Shown piece by piece: positions 26,792 through 37,436 of a stretch of 64,000 nucleotides of DNA. Origin of the DNA: Marinobacter sp. DY40_1A1 (GTDB lineage Bacteria; Pseudomonadota; Gammaproteobacteria; Pseudomonadales; Oleiphilaceae); the NCBI RefSeq assembly GCF_016597815.1, contig NZ_VCHA01000005.1, forward strand, positions 124,001 through 188,000, given 5' to 3'. A program made the position numbers and the translations under genes. Position 1 is the first letter of the stretch; each line of letters begins with the position of its first letter. The notes beneath the pieces were generated by a model. It searched no databases, was not told the origin of the DNA, and saw only the letters and a list, made by a program, of their open reading frames with translations.

Positions 26792-28684
26792 ATGACAGTT
26801 GAATCGCAAAAAGAAACTCTAGGTTTTCAGACGGAAGTAAAACAACTACTTCACCTGATGATCCATTCCCTGTACTCAAACAAGGAAATTTTCCTCCGCG
26901 AACTGATTTCCAACGCCTCCGATGCCGCAGACAAAATGCGCTTCGCCGCCGTTAAAGATGACGGCCTTTACGAAGGCGACTCAGAGCTGCAGATCCGCCT
27001 GGATTTCGACAAAGAAGCCAACACCATCACCCTGAGTGACAACGGCATCGGCATGAGCCGTGAAGACGTTATCCAGAACCTTGGCACCATTGCCCGTTCA
27101 GGCACCGCAGAATTCCTCAAACAGCTCTCCGGTGATGAAAAGAAAGACAGCAAGCTCATCGGCCAGTTTGGTGTGGGCTTCTATTCTGCCTTCATCGTTG
27201 CCGACAAAGTTGATGTATTCACCCGCCGTGCAGGCACGCCAGCAGAAGAGGGCGTACATTGGCAATCAGCAGGTGACGGTGAATTTACCATCGAGCAAGT
27301 TACCCGCGAAAAGCGCGGAACCGAAATTGTTATACACCTTAAGCCAGACGCCACCGAATTTGCCGATGGCTTCCGCCTGCGCAACCTGGTGAAGAAGTAT
27401 TCCGATCACATCTCCTTCCCGGTGGTTATGAAATCTGAGCCAACCGAAGAAGGCGAAGAGCCAAAAGACGAGACGATTAACGACGCTACCGCGCTGTGGA
27501 CACTGCCTCGCACAGAAATCAAAGACGAGGAATACAAAGAGTTCTACAAGCACATTGCCCACGACTTTGAAGACCCGCTCACCTGGTCCCACAACAAGGT
27601 TGAGGGCAAGCTCGACTATACAAGCCTGCTGTACATTCCGGCCCGTGCGCCGTTTGACATGTACAATCGCGAAGCGCCTCGTGGTCTGAAACTGTATGTT
27701 CAGCGCGTATTCATCATGGACGACGCAGAACAGTTCCTGCCGTTGTACCTGCGCTTTGCCAAGGGGGTAGTGGACTCCAACGACCTGTCCCTGAACGTGT
27801 CCCGTGAAATTCTGCAGAACGACTCCACGGTAGACAGCATCCGCACAGCGCTTACCAAACGTGTGCTGGACATGCTAGGTAAGTTGTCCAAGAAAGATGC
27901 CGGTGAATACCAGAAGTTCTGGGATGAGTTTGGCACCGTTCTTAAAGAAGGCCCGGCGGAAGACTTCAGCAACCGCGAGAAAATCGCCGGCCTGCTGCGC
28001 TTTGCCTCCACCCACACAGGTGAGAGCACCCAGAATGTATCTCTGGACCAGTACATTGAGCGCATGAAAGACGGTCAGAACAAGATCTACTACATCACCG
28101 CTGACAACTTCATGGCCGCCAAGAGCAGCCCCCACCTGGAAGTCTTCCGCAAGAAAGGCATCGAAGTGCTTATCCTCTCCGACCGTATCGACGAGTGGAT
28201 GATGGGTTACCTGAACGAGTATGACGGCAAATCCTTCCAGGACGTTGCCCGTGGTGATCTTGACCTTGGTGATGTGGAAACCGAAGAAGACAAGAAGCAC
28301 AAAGAAGAAGCTGCTGAAGAACACAAAGAGCTTCTGGAGCGTATCAAAACAGCACTTACCGACCGGGTTCAGGAAGTGCGTGTCACCAACCGCCTGACAG
28401 ATTCACCGGCGTGTTTGGTAACGGGCGATTTTGATATGGGAGCCCAGATGAAGAAGATCATGGAAGCGGCGGGCCAGAAGGTTCCCGACAGCAAGCCAAT
28501 CTTTGAAATCAATGTAGATCACCCACTGGTTCAGCGCCTGGAAAGCGAGAAAGGTGATGAGCGCTTCAATGAGCTCGCAGCGGTTCTGCTGGATCAGGCT
28601 ACACTGGCCAGTGGCGAGCAGTTGCAAGACCCGGGTGCTTACGTATCCCGCCTGAACCGTCTGTTGCTGGAACTGGCTAACTAA
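26792..28684 (+). CDS. htpG: Molecular chaperone HtpG (Hsp90)
   Basis: The 630-residue ATP-dependent chaperone starts with [45 protein letters not shown]-site motifs DNGIGM and [11 protein letters not shown] are intact, and the middle and C-terminal dimerisation domains are full length. ATG 26792 follows CAGGAGAG. The in-frame ATG at 26687 lies inside the inverted repeat and is rejected. Confidence 0.97.
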   Translation: MTVESQKETLGFQTEVKQLLHLMIHSLYSNKEIFLRELISNASDAADKMRFAAVKDDGLYEGDSELQIRLDFDKEANTITLSDNGIGMSREDVIQNLGTIARSGTAEFLKQLSGDEKKDSKLIGQFGVGFYSAFIVADKVDVFTRRAGTPAEEGVHWQSAGDGEFTIEQVTREKRGTEIVIHLKPDATEFADGFRLRNLVKKYSDHISFPVVMKSEPTEEGEEPKDETINDATALWTLPRTEIKDEEYKEFYKHIAHDFEDPLTWSHNKVEGKLDYTSLLYIPARAPFDMYNREAPRGLKLYVQRVFIMDDAEQFLPLYLRFAKGVVDSNDLSLNVSREILQNDSTVDSIRTALTKRVLDMLGKLSKKDAGEYQKFWDEFGTVLKEGPAEDFSNREKIAGLLRFASTHTGESTQNVSLDQYIERMKDGQNKIYYITADNFMAAKSSPHLEVFRKKGIEVLILSDRIDEWMMGYLNEYDGKSFQDVARGDLDLGDVETEEDKKHKEEAAEEHKELLERIKTALTDRVQEVRVTNRLTDSPACLVTGDFDMGAQMKKIMEAAGQKVPDSKPIFEINVDHPLVQRLESEKGDERFNELAAVLLDQATLASGEQLQDPGAYVSRLNRLLLELAN

Positions 28685-28688
28685 GCCC

Positions 28689-28907
28689 ATGCACCAGATT
28701 ATTGTGGACATAAGCATTAGCCCTGATGAGTGGATTAAATTTTATCAGGGCATTGCTACTGATGTTCACACCACGGCCCGGGACGGACGCTCCGTCCGTT
28801 TCCCGGCCCGTATCCTCTCCCGTTTCTATCTACGCGACGGCGTTCGTGGCTCCTTCCGAATTGTGTTCAATGAACAAGGTAAGTTTGAGTTCATTGAGCG
28901 TATTTAA
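28689..28907 (+). CDS. DUF2835 family protein
   Basis: This 72-residue protein matches the DUF2835 pattern in full: IVDISISPDEWIKFYQGIA, then a basic turn DGRSVRFPARIL, then GSFRIVFNEQGKFEFIERI. The function of the family is unknown. It starts four bases after the htpG stop and is probably transcribed with it. Confidence 0.85.
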   Translation: MHQIIVDISISPDEWIKFYQGIATDVHTTARDGRSVRFPARILSRFYLRDGVRGSFRIVFNEQGKFEFIERI

Positions 28908-29133
28908 TGCCTCCTATTTATTGATAGTTAAAAGCTTTCGCAGTCTTTTCCGGAATTGATTATCCAGAAGGGCGTTGTAGTGCTTGAATGGTGGTTGAGG
29001 CTTACACCGAAACAAGGGATTGAGGAAAAGTTGCGAGGCACGAGTTTTGGCTCATCTATCCTCCAAAGCTTTAGTATCTCCAAGCCCGGGTATAAGCTGC
29101 TTAATTGTGTTTGGAACTTCAGAGGAATTGACC

Positions 29134-30648
29134 ATGACCGATGAAAAATCGAATAAGAGCAAATGTCCGGTATCACACCTTACAACTGCCTTTGGTGCCC
29201 CGGTAGTCGACAATCAGAACTCGATGACCGCTGGCAAGCGTGGGCCTGTGTTGGTCCAGGATGTGTGGCTGAACGAAAAACTCGCCAATTTCGTGCGTGA
29301 GGTCATCCCTGAGCGTCGCATGCATGCCAAAGGCTCTGGAGCGTTCGGCACATTCACCGTAACCAACGATATCACCCGGTATACACGCGCCAAAATTTTT
29401 AGTGAAGTGGGTAAAAAGACTGAAATGTTTGCCCGCTTCAGTACCGTGGCAGGGGAGCGGGGCGCGGCTGATGCTGAGCGTGATATTCGCGGCTTCGCGC
29501 TCAAGTTCTATACCGAAGAAGGCAACTGGGACATGGTGGGCAACAACACACCTGTATTCTTTTTGCGGGATGCCAAAAAATTCCCAGACCTGAATAAAGC
29601 AGTAAAACGCGATCCAAAAACCAACATGCGTTCGCCGACGAACAACTGGGATTTCTGGACGCTTCTGCCAGAAGCCCTGCATCAGGTGACTGTAGTCATG
29701 TCGGATCGTGGCATTCCCAAGAGTTACCGGCACATGCATGGTTTTGGCAGCCACACCTATAGCTTCTGGAACGAAGCAGGTGAGCGTTACTGGGTGAAGT
29801 TCCACTTCAGAACGCAGCAGGGCATTGAGAACCTGACCGACGCCGAGGCTGCAGCGATTGTTGCTGATGACCGCGAAAGCCACCAGCGGGATCTCTTTGA
29901 CGCTATCGAACGGAGCGATTTCCCACGCTGGAAAATGTATGTGCAGGTGATGCCGGAAGCCGATGCGGAAACCTACCACGTTCATCCGTTTGACCTGACC
30001 AAGGTTTGGCCAAAAGGGGACTACCCGCTTATCGAGGTCGGCGAATTTGAGCTGAACCGAAATCCTGAAAACTATCACATGGATGTTGAGCAGGCGGCCT
30101 TCTCGCCATCAAATCTCGTTCCTGGTATAAGCGTGTCCCCGGACAAGATGCTTCAGACACGACTAATCAATTACCCGGATTCGCAAAGGTACCGCTTGGG
30201 CGTAAACTATCAGCAGGTGCCGGTGAATGCTGCCAAATGTCCGGTTATGAGCAACCACCGCGATGGTCTTGGCCGGATGGACGGCAATTACGGTAGTTTG
30301 CCCCATTACCAACCAAACAGTTTCGGCCAGTGGAAAGATCAGCCCGAGTACGCAGAGCCGCCGCTCAAGATTGACGGCAATGCGGCCATGTTCGATTTCC
30401 GCGAAGATGATGACGATTATTACAGTCAGCCGCGCGCACTGTTTCAACTGATGACACCTGCCCAGCAGCAGGTACTGTTTGAAAACACCGGGCGGAATAT
30501 GGGGGATGCTCCAGACTTCATCAAACAGCGCCACATCGACAACTGCACCCGTTGTGACCGCGCCTATGGCGAAGGGGTTGCCAAGGCTCTGGGTATGTCG
30601 GTCAAGTCGCCGGATGAATTATCTGCAGACCCTGAACTGGCAGAGTAA
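29134..30648 (+). CDS. Monofunctional heme catalase
   Basis: The 504-residue small-subunit catalase converts hydrogen peroxide to water and oxygen. The catalytic His64 is in [12 protein letters not shown], the catalytic Asn is in [11 protein letters not shown], and the heme-ligating Tyr is in [17 protein letters not shown] 29134 has AGAGGAA upstream; an in-frame start at 29020 adds 38 unconserved residues. The 226 bp before it hold no gene and presumably the promoter; I see no certain OxyR site. Confidence 0.95.
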   Translation: MTDEKSNKSKCPVSHLTTAFGAPVVDNQNSMTAGKRGPVLVQDVWLNEKLANFVREVIPERRMHAKGSGAFGTFTVTNDITRYTRAKIFSEVGKKTEMFARFSTVAGERGAADAERDIRGFALKFYTEEGNWDMVGNNTPVFFLRDAKKFPDLNKAVKRDPKTNMRSPTNNWDFWTLLPEALHQVTVVMSDRGIPKSYRHMHGFGSHTYSFWNEAGERYWVKFHFRTQQGIENLTDAEAAAIVADDRESHQRDLFDAIERSDFPRWKMYVQVMPEADAETYHVHPFDLTKVWPKGDYPLIEVGEFELNRNPENYHMDVEQAAFSPSNLVPGISVSPDKMLQTRLINYPDSQRYRLGVNYQQVPVNAAKCPVMSNHRDGLGRMDGNYGSLPHYQPNSFGQWKDQPEYAEPPLKIDGNAAMFDFREDDDDYYSQPRALFQLMTPAQQQVLFENTGRNMGDAPDFIKQRHIDNCTRCDRAYGEGVAKALGMSVKSPDELSADPELAE

Positions 30649-30662
30649 TATCGGCTTGAATA

Positions 30663-30718
30663 AAAGCCCTCACGAGAAGTGAGGCAGTTGCCGAACTGCG
30701 CGGTTGCTTTTAGGGCTT
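30663..30718. terminator. Nested hairpins between catalase and dusC
   Basis: An outer AAAGCCCT/AGGGCTT pairing encloses CCTCAC/GTGAGG and CAGTT/AACTG hairpins. It could terminate catalase transcription. The multi-arm shape leaves a structured leader of dusC possible. Confidence 0.4.
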
Positions 30719-30753
30719 CCGCGCATTTTTAATTTTGAATATATGGAGACCCT

Positions 30754-31743
30754 ATGCGGATCATTCTTGCCCCGATGGAAGGGCTGGTTGACGCACCTAT
30801 TCGAGAAACGCTCACAAAAGTTGGCGGGATAGACCGGTGCGTGACGGAATTTATCCGTGTGACCCACAGCATGTTGCCGCCAAGGGTCTTCTACAAGTTT
30901 GCGCCGGAGCTGCACAACCAGTCACTCACGCAAGTGGGTACCCCCGTGGCCGTTCAGCTTCTGGGTTCAGACCCCGAACAAATGGGCTGGCATGGCCGTA
31001 AGGCGGCGGAACTGGGCGCGACTCAGGTTGATATTAACTTTGGTTGCCCAGCGAAAACGGTGAACAAGCACAAGGGTGGCTGTGTGCTGATGCGTGAACC
31101 GGAATTGATGTATGAGATTGCAGCGGCGGTTCGCAAGGCCGTGCCCGCAGATGTTCCGGTAACCGCTAAAATACGCCTGGGGTATGACGATCGCTCAATG
31201 GGCGTAGCCTGTGCTCAGGCATTGGACGCTGCGGGCGCTCAAGAGATTGTTATTCATGCTCGCAGCAAAGTGGATGGCTACAAACCGCCTGCTTACTGGG
31301 AGGAAATTGCCAAGGCACGGGAGGCGGTGAAGGCCAAAGTCATTGCTAACGGCGAGATCTGGAGCGTGGCGGATTACTGGCGTTGCCGTGAGGTGTCCGG
31401 TTGTGAGGATGTAATGATTGGTCGGGGCCTGATTGCAAGGCCAGATCTGGCTCTCAAGATCAAAGCCAGCCAGCAGGGTGTTCAGATTGACGATATGACC
31501 TGGCCAGAAGCAGTGGTATTAGTGAAAGAATACGCCAGCGTGCTTCAGGGGTGGCTGGAAGACAAGTACGTAACCGGTCGCATCAAGCAGTGGCTGAACT
31601 TTCTGCGGCAGGGATTCCCTGAGGCTGAAGCTCTGTGGCCGCACGCCCGCAAGATCCGTGAGGTTGCGCCTATGCTGGCGTGCCTTGAGCAGGTTGTTCC
31701 TGCCTCCATTGCCAAATCCAAGGCTGCAGTGCAGGCAGCCTGA
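30754..31743 (+). CDS. dusC: tRNA dihydrouridine(16) synthase DusC
   Basis: The 329-residue FMN enzyme reduces uridine to dihydrouridine in the tRNA D-loop. MRIILAPMEGLVDAPIRE is the FMN-binding start, INFGCPAKTVN holds catalytic Cys98, and VTAKIRLGYDD, IHARSK and IANGEIWS follow as in Dus proteins. The opening and the NKHKGG segment are closer to DusC than to DusA or DusB. It converges with the aldolase gene seven bases downstream. Confidence 0.92.
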   Translation: MRIILAPMEGLVDAPIRETLTKVGGIDRCVTEFIRVTHSMLPPRVFYKFAPELHNQSLTQVGTPVAVQLLGSDPEQMGWHGRKAAELGATQVDINFGCPAKTVNKHKGGCVLMREPELMYEIAAAVRKAVPADVPVTAKIRLGYDDRSMGVACAQALDAAGAQEIVIHARSKVDGYKPPAYWEEIAKAREAVKAKVIANGEIWSVADYWRCREVSGCEDVMIGRGLIARPDLALKIKASQQGVQIDDMTWPEAVVLVKEYASVLQGWLEDKYVTGRIKQWLNFLRQGFPEAEALWPHARKIREVAPMLACLEQVVPASIAKSKAAVQAA

Positions 31744-31750
31744 TCTACCT

Positions 31751-32764
31751 TCAACTTTCCATATCGGGTGTGTACGAGCCTTGGGTCGCGGCTCCGTTCA
31801 GCCGTGCGCGTTTAAGCATGGCAGCCTGGGTGCGCGACCCGTTGTTCAAGTCTCCGGCCCAGGCTTTCTGTGCAGGCTCTTGTAGCGCACGACCGTAGGA
31901 AAAGCTCAGGTACCAAGGCTGTCGGCCAAGGCTGTTCATCGCGCTCAGGTTGAGAGTGGCTTCTTCCGGGGTTTGCCCTCCAGAGAGGAAGTTAATACCC
32001 GGAACGGCCGCCGGAACCACTCTGCGAAATACTCGTAAAGTGGCTTCTGCCACGACTTCCGGGGAGGCCTTCGGACACTCTTTGCCCGGCGTTACCATGC
32101 TTGGTTTAAGAATGATGGTTTCCAGTTGCACACGGTGGCGGCGAAGTGCATTGAAAACCTCTGCAATCACGATTTCGTTTACTTCCGCAGACCGCCCGAT
32201 GGTGTGATCACCATCAATCAGAACCTCGGGTTCCACAATGGGCACAACGCCTATGGCCTGGCAGAGCGCGGCATAGCGTGCCAGCATTTCGGCGTTGGCC
32301 TCCACCGCCTGTCGTGAAGGCAGGGTGTCGGAAATATTGTACACGGCGCGCCATTTGGCAAAGCGGGCCCCCTGATTTTTGTAGATTTCCAACCGGTCGT
32401 CCAAGCCGTCCAGGCCGTAGGTTATTTCATCACCCGGGGCATTAATCAGTGGCTTCTTACCCTTGTCTACCTTAATGCCCGGCACAATTCCCTGGCTTTT
32501 CAGCAGGTCTGGAATGGTTACTCTCTCAAGGCTGTTTTGGCCAAGGGTTTCCTCAAAAAGAATCACGCCACTTATGAACTCACCAAGCCCGGGCGTGGAG
32601 AAAATAAGGCTGCGATATTCCTGGCGTTTGTCCTCGGTGGATTCAACACCAACGGCCTTGAACCGTTTGGCAATCGTGGGGTGGCTTTCATCGGCAGCGA
32701 GAATGCCTTTGCCAGGCTGAACAAGCGCCTGAACGGTTGCGTGCAATTCGGCTTGAATGCTCAT
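31751..32764 (-). CDS. Class I fructose-bisphosphate aldolase
   Basis: The 337-residue Schiff-base aldolase splits fructose-1,6-bisphosphate into two triose phosphates. GKGILAADESHPTIAKRF, FAKWRAVYNIS, VEPEVLIDG, ETIILKPSMVTPG (Schiff-base Lys) and FLSGGQTPEEAT are the class I motifs of the eukaryotic-like type. It is a metal-independent alternative to the class II enzyme. It is divergent from the acyl-ACP-reductase-like gene. Confidence 0.95.
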   Translation of the reverse strand: MSIQAELHATVQALVQPGKGILAADESHPTIAKRFKAVGVESTEDKRQEYRSLIFSTPGLGEFISGVILFEETLGQNSLERVTIPDLLKSQGIVPGIKVDKGKKPLINAPGDEITYGLDGLDDRLEIYKNQGARFAKWRAVYNISDTLPSRQAVEANAEMLARYAALCQAIGVVPIVEPEVLIDGDHTIGRSAEVNEIVIAEVFNALRRHRVQLETIILKPSMVTPGKECPKASPEVVAEATLRVFRRVVPAAVPGINFLSGGQTPEEATLNLSAMNSLGRQPWYLSFSYGRALQEPAQKAWAGDLNNGSRTQAAMLKRARLNGAATQGSYTPDMES

Positions 32765-32949
32765 ATTGGCTCCTGTTGAAGGGGAAGGTATGTCGGGGCA
32801 GATATCCGTTGTGATATATCTTCAGTGTAGCCTGTTCATTTGGGGGCGGTTGGTATGACGCAGGATAAACTTGACCTGTGCTAAAACAATAATGGGTACA
32901 TAGTCCTACTCTGTACATAACAAGGTTTCGGCAAGAACAAGGATTGGGT

Positions 32950-35031
32950 ATGAAAACTGTTATCAGCGTAAGCCAAGGTTCATCCGAATACGATTACGAT
33001 CTGGAAACCGAGTTTCTGGGACAAGCCTTCCGGGTGATCCGTGCCGGGACCGACGGAGATCTTTCTCGCGCGGTCGCGCTTCTGAAAACCTATCATGAGC
33101 GGGCCGACGCTTTTGGCCTCAGTATGGTATCCGATCATTATCAGGTTGGCTCTGTGAAGCTGGAACACCCGGACACCGCAAAGCTTGAAGCCTGTATTCC
33201 AGACAAACCGATAACCAGTGGCGCAGGGCTTCGGGGTATTCTTCAGGAGTGGGCTGTGCGCCTAACCCAAACCGAGTTGGGGCACTTCTTCGATAACGCC
33301 CGGGTACTCTTCCTGAATGGACAAGCCGGCTACCGGGTGGCAAAAGCCCTTTCCGAGCATACGGATAACCTTTTTTTTGCTGATCCGTATATGGACTTCG
33401 GCGTGCCACGGTTGCTCACCTCCCTCAAACAGCTGGAAACCTACAGCTCGTTGACCGCGCCGATCATGTTTCGCCCGTCAGCCTTGAAAACGCTTGAAAC
33501 CGTGCTCCGCACGCCGCTGTATCGTCTTGGGGAGGGGCTGATCAAAGGCTCCCTGCATCAGGCTGCGAAAGACTCCCATGTTATCGTTGGCCACATGGGT
33601 GATCTGGCAAATTTCACCCACAAAGAGCTGGATGGCAAAACCATCATCACTTCCCGCGTAACGGAAGAGGCTCTGGACTGGATGCGGTCACGCAAGGTGG
33701 CCATGGTGGTGGATTACAGTCCCTGGCTGGAAGGTAGACCAGTGGGCGTGAATGTGATGGAAGCCATGATCAGCGCGGCGCTCTCACGTACCCCCGGCCA
33801 ATTGGGTGCTGATGATTATCTTGGGGTGATTCAGAGCCTGGGTATTGAGCCGCGGATTCTCTACCCAAACGGTTATCGGCGGATAAACCGGTTTGCCTTT
33901 GTGATCCACCCTCTATCTCAGCAATACCTGACTAAAACGCGGCCACTGGATTGGGTTGCCAGTGTGTCACCGCCGATGGTGATGAACCTGGTGGAAAAAG
34001 CAGTGGCTTACGCGCCACCGTTCATCTATTCCAAAGTTAGCGGCATCAAATCGCCCACCGGGGATGAGGTGGAAGGGTGGCTGATTACCGTAGGCGGTAC
34101 GCCAAAAGAAATCATGGCTCATGACCCCGAGTTTACCTATAGCCGACTGCTGGCTGCTGCCAATCTCGCGAAAAAGCTGGGGGCACAGATCATGGGCCTG
34201 GGTGCCTTCACAAAAGTGGTGGGAGACGCAGGCATTACCGTTGCAAAACGGGCACCGCTCCCGATTACCACAGGCAACAGTTACAGCGCTTCCGGTGCAC
34301 TCTGGGCTGCCAAGGATGCGGTGAAAATGATAGGCCGCGCCAAGATAGGTAAAAACGGCAAGATGACAGGCAAAGCCATGGTGGTGGGCGCAACGGGTGC
34401 TATTGGGTCGGTATGCGCACGGCTGCTGGCCAAAGCGGTGGATGAGATTTATCTGGCCGCACCGGAACCGGCCAAACTTCTGGCTCTAAAGGAAAGCATT
34501 GAACAGGAGACGCCGGGAGCCATAGTACACGTGGCGGGCTCTGCTGACCGTGATCTGGCAGATATGGACATGATCGTGACAGCCACCTCCGGTGCCGGCA
34601 AACGCATTCTGGATATCATGAAAGTAAAGCCCGGTTGCGTGATCACTGATGTGGCTCGGCCGCTGGATATATCAGCAGAAGATGTGGCCAAACGTCCCGA
34701 TGTGCTGGTAATTGAATCCGGAGAGGTTCAGTTGCCGGGCAATGATGTATATATGAAAAACATCGGCCTACCTGAAGGTGTAGCCTACGCCTGCCTGGCA
34801 GAAACTATTGTGCTGGCGCTGGAAGGCCGTTTTGAGAACTTTACACTGGGCCGCAACATTGAGTGGGAAAAGGTTCGGGATATTTACAAACTGGGCCTGA
34901 AGCATGGCATGACGCTGGCGGCCATATCCGGTGTGAACGGGGTATTCAATGAAGAGGACTTCGAGCGGGTGAGGGTGCTGGCGGCAAAAAGTGATGCCGG
35001 CGACTTGGCAGCAGCTACGCCGGACGCCTGA
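32950..35031 (+). CDS. Long acyl-ACP-reductase-like protein with extra N-terminal domain
   Basis: The protein has 693 residues. From about residue 315 to the end it follows cyanobacterial long-chain acyl-[acyl-carrier-protein] reductase (AAR, about 340 aa). Matching blocks are FVIHPLSQQYL, IMGLGAFTKVVGDAGI, TTGNSYSASGALW, the NADPH fold VVGATGAIGSVCARLL, and KPGCVITDVARP. The Cys in the last block (about 563) aligns with the catalytic cysteine that carries the acyl group. AETIVLALEGRFENFTLGRN follows. The first 310 residues are not part of AAR and I do not recognise them. Production of fatty aldehyde is the likely activity. ATG 32950 lies seven bases after AAGGA. Confidence 0.8.
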   Translation: MKTVISVSQGSSEYDYDLETEFLGQAFRVIRAGTDGDLSRAVALLKTYHERADAFGLSMVSDHYQVGSVKLEHPDTAKLEACIPDKPITSGAGLRGILQEWAVRLTQTELGHFFDNARVLFLNGQAGYRVAKALSEHTDNLFFADPYMDFGVPRLLTSLKQLETYSSLTAPIMFRPSALKTLETVLRTPLYRLGEGLIKGSLHQAAKDSHVIVGHMGDLANFTHKELDGKTIITSRVTEEALDWMRSRKVAMVVDYSPWLEGRPVGVNVMEAMISAALSRTPGQLGADDYLGVIQSLGIEPRILYPNGYRRINRFAFVIHPLSQQYLTKTRPLDWVASVSPPMVMNLVEKAVAYAPPFIYSKVSGIKSPTGDEVEGWLITVGGTPKEIMAHDPEFTYSRLLAAANLAKKLGAQIMGLGAFTKVVGDAGITVAKRAPLPITTGNSYSASGALWAAKDAVKMIGRAKIGKNGKMTGKAMVVGATGAIGSVCARLLAKAVDEIYLAAPEPAKLLALKESIEQETPGAIVHVAGSADRDLADMDMIVTATSGAGKRILDIMKVKPGCVITDVARPLDISAEDVAKRPDVLVIESGEVQLPGNDVYMKNIGLPEGVAYACLAETIVLALEGRFENFTLGRNIEWEKVRDIYKLGLKHGMTLAAISGVNGVFNEEDFERVRVLAAKSDAGDLAAATPDA

Positions 35032-35038
35032 CGCCCGG

Positions 35039-35305
35039 CTATCTCAGCTGGCTGTCTTTGCTGCCTCGGCGGTTGATGCCGCCTGATGTGGTTTCCTGCT
35101 TTTCCAGGGCCGCCTGGCAATTCACACACAGGCGTACACCGGAAATCGCTTTGCGCCGAGCTTCAGGAATAGGGCAGTCGCACTCTTCGCAGAATTCTGC
35201 ACTTTCACCCCTGCCGAGCCGGCTACGTGCCTCAGCCACGGCATCCTCTACGCTCGCATCAATCTGATCTTGTACAGCCCCATCACGGGTCCAGCCACCA
35301 GCCAT
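35039..35305 (-). CDS. DksA/TraR-type zinc-finger protein, YbiI family
   Basis: The 88 residues have the same length as E. coli YbiI. A C4 zinc finger uses Cys39, Cys42, Cys60 and Cys63 (EFCEECDCPIPEARR ... LCVNC). DksA relatives enter the RNA polymerase secondary channel, but this short form lacks the long coiled coil, so a regulatory role is only possible. GAGGGTAAGG precedes ATG 35305. It is convergent with the AAR-like gene, eight bases apart. Confidence 0.88.
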   Translation of the reverse strand: MAGGWTRDGAVQDQIDASVEDAVAEARSRLGRGESAEFCEECDCPIPEARRKAISGVRLCVNCQAALEKQETTSGGINRRGSKDSQLR

Positions 35306-35423
35306 AACCTTACCCTCGGCAAAGCCTTTACCTGTTGTGATCCTTGAGCATACCAAAGCCAGGGTGATCGGGCTAAGGTATGGCATCGTAATAGTTTGTC
35401 CCATCCACAATGAAGGAATCAAA

Positions 35424-36182
35424 ATGCTGTCAGCAAACAACTCACCACGACGCGGCGGAAAGTGGCCTCTTGTTACAGCGTGGCTTGCCATAGCCCTGTT
35501 GATCGTTGCAGGTGTGTTGATGGCCATTGCCGGGCCAGCTTACAAGGCAGAGTGGATCGGATTGGGTACTTCCTTCACGTGGTTGCGTCAGGGTGCACAA
35601 CTGGCAATGGGCGCGGCTTTGCTTGGGCTGATAACTCTGGTACTTGCGGGTGTGTTGCGCCGGTGGCGGCCGGCTCTGGTGGGTGTGTTGGTAACCTTGG
35701 CGGTTGTGGCAATGGTTGCCATACCCATGCAGATGAAGGAGCGCGCCCAAAGCGTGCCCCCCATCCACGACATCACAACGGATATGGAAAACCCTCCTGC
35801 CTTCACATTGTTGGCGGCGGCCCGTGAAGAAGCCCCCAATGCCGTGGACTATCCCGGAGCGGAAACAGCGAAGCAGCAACAGTTAGCGTACCCCCAGTTA
35901 AAACCGATTCTGGTGGACGCGCCCCTGGCCAGTGTTATGGAAACGGTAAAAAGGAAGATTCAGGCCCGTGGCTGGAAGATTGCCGGAACCACCGACAACA
36001 CCATCGAAGCCACTGCGACCACTCGCTGGTTCGGGTTTAAAGACGATGTGGCTATCCGTATGACGGAAACAGAGCAGGGCGTGCAAGTGGATATGCGTTC
36101 TGCCTCCCGATTGGGTAAGAGCGATCTTGGTACCAACGCCGAGCGGATTCAGATTTTCTTTGAGGATCTGGCAAAACGATAA
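35424..36182 (+). CDS. DUF1499 family membrane protein
   Basis: The 252-residue protein has three hydrophobic helices (about 16-38, 55-80, 85-105). A DUF1499 domain follows from about residue 130, with NAVDYPGAETAKQQQLAYPQ and a ferredoxin-like tail. The family role is unknown. ATG 35424 follows GAAGGA. Confidence 0.75.
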   Translation: MLSANNSPRRGGKWPLVTAWLAIALLIVAGVLMAIAGPAYKAEWIGLGTSFTWLRQGAQLAMGAALLGLITLVLAGVLRRWRPALVGVLVTLAVVAMVAIPMQMKERAQSVPPIHDITTDMENPPAFTLLAAAREEAPNAVDYPGAETAKQQQLAYPQLKPILVDAPLASVMETVKRKIQARGWKIAGTTDNTIEATATTRWFGFKDDVAIRMTETEQGVQVDMRSASRLGKSDLGTNAERIQIFFEDLAKR

Positions 36183-36282
36183 AATAGTTTCTCAAGTCAG
36201 CCAGGGGGTATACTCTGAAGGAATAGGATTTGCCGCTTCATTTAACAGGTTGGCGGGCCTAACTCCTTCAGTGTGACCCTCA

Positions 36283-36981
36283 ATGAAATCACCACTACGT
36301 CTTCGCTACCAAACTATTGAGTTCGGCAACGTGGACATTCACGTGTGCACTTTGCGTGATAATCAGCAGTTCGACGATCCAAACGATATCGCCCTCAAAC
36401 TGGGCATTTCCTCTGCTACCTGGCCCCTGTTCGGGATTATCTGGCCATCAAGCCTGGTGCTTGCCCATTACATTGTGAACCATCCAACCGAGGGCAAGAG
36501 AATTCTGGAAATTGGCTGTGGAATGGCGCTTTCCAGCCTGCTTTTGAATGAACGTAATGATGATATTACAGCGACGGATTATCATCCTGAGGTGGGCGTA
36601 TTTCTGGAGCGGAACACACAGCTCAATCACGGTAAAGCGATAGGTTATCAACGAGTTGACTGGGCGGACAAAGCCAGCGATCTGGGCTTGTTTGATATTA
36701 TTATTGGTAGTGATGTGTTGTACGAAGACGAGCACATAAACCTGTTAGCGGATTTTATTGACCGGCACGCCAACACGGCCTGTGAAGTCATTCTGGTGGA
36801 TCCGGGAAGGGGCAGAAAAAACAAGTTCAGTCGTCGCATGGAAACTCACGGGTTCAGCTTTTCTGAGGAAAAGCCGGAGTGTACAGACTATCTGGACAAG
36901 CCTTTCAAAGGGCATGTGCTCAAATTCCGGAGAGGAGATGCGCTGAGCCCGCCAGGCTCTGATTCAAGCAGCAATACCTGA
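36283..36981 (+). CDS. Class I SAM-dependent methyltransferase, METTL21/lysine-methyltransferase type
   Basis: The 232-residue enzyme has motif I ILEIGCGMALSSLLL, an acidic motif II TATDYHPEV, and DIIIGSDVLYEDEHINLL, the SDxxY-type block of the METTL21-like protein methyltransferases. The WPSSLVLAHYIVNHP segment before motif I is also typical. It likely methylates a protein; the target is unknown. It converges with yajD. Confidence 0.8.
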   Translation: MKSPLRLRYQTIEFGNVDIHVCTLRDNQQFDDPNDIALKLGISSATWPLFGIIWPSSLVLAHYIVNHPTEGKRILEIGCGMALSSLLLNERNDDITATDYHPEVGVFLERNTQLNHGKAIGYQRVDWADKASDLGLFDIIIGSDVLYEDEHINLLADFIDRHANTACEVILVDPGRGRKNKFSRRMETHGFSFSEEKPECTDYLDKPFKGHVLKFRRGDALSPPGSDSSSNT

Positions 36982-37018
36982 ATCGCTTGGTGTCCAGCGT
37001 GCACCGTGCGCCAGTTAT

Positions 37019-37390
37019 TCAGCTCTTTTTCTCAAGCGCTTCCTTTAGCCCTGCAAACGGGTTGTGCGTTGCGGCTTCCCGGCGTTTTTCGGAACTGCCT
37101 CCGTAGCGCACAAAATCCTCAAACTTGCTGTGCTCTTCATCGTGACAGTACACGCACAACAATTCCCAGTTACTGCCATCGGCGGGATTGTTGTCGTGGT
37201 CATGGTCAACATGATGCACAGTAAGCTCACGCAAATTGATGCGCGTAAACTCACGGGCACAGCGGCCGCATACCCAGGGGTACATTTTCAGAGCGCGCTC
37301 TCGGTACCCACTTTCGCGTTTCGCAATATAATCACGCTGTTCAGCCAGCAGTCTGTCTACCTTGCTTGTGTTGCCTGTATTTTGGCTCAT
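37019..37390 (-). CDS. yajD: HNH nuclease family protein YajD
   Basis: The 123 residues align with E. coli YajD. An HNH core reads LTVHHVDHDHDNNPADGSNWELLCVYCHDEEH, with two CxxC zinc pairs (CGRC and CVYC). HNH proteins are metal-dependent nucleases, but YajD's target is not known. ATG 37390 is favoured since the longer in-frame start adds unconserved residues. Confidence 0.88.
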   Translation of the reverse strand: MSQNTGNTSKVDRLLAEQRDYIAKRESGYRERALKMYPWVCGRCAREFTRINLRELTVHHVDHDHDNNPADGSNWELLCVYCHDEEHSKFEDFVRYGGSSEKRREAATHNPFAGLKEALEKKS

Positions 37391-37436
37391 GCAGGATATT
37401 CCTTTAATAAACCGGAAGCGCCCCTCGGGTAAAGGG

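Noticed and set aside
29173..30078. 301-codon minus-strand frame
   Set aside because: It is the antisense shadow of the catalase gene.
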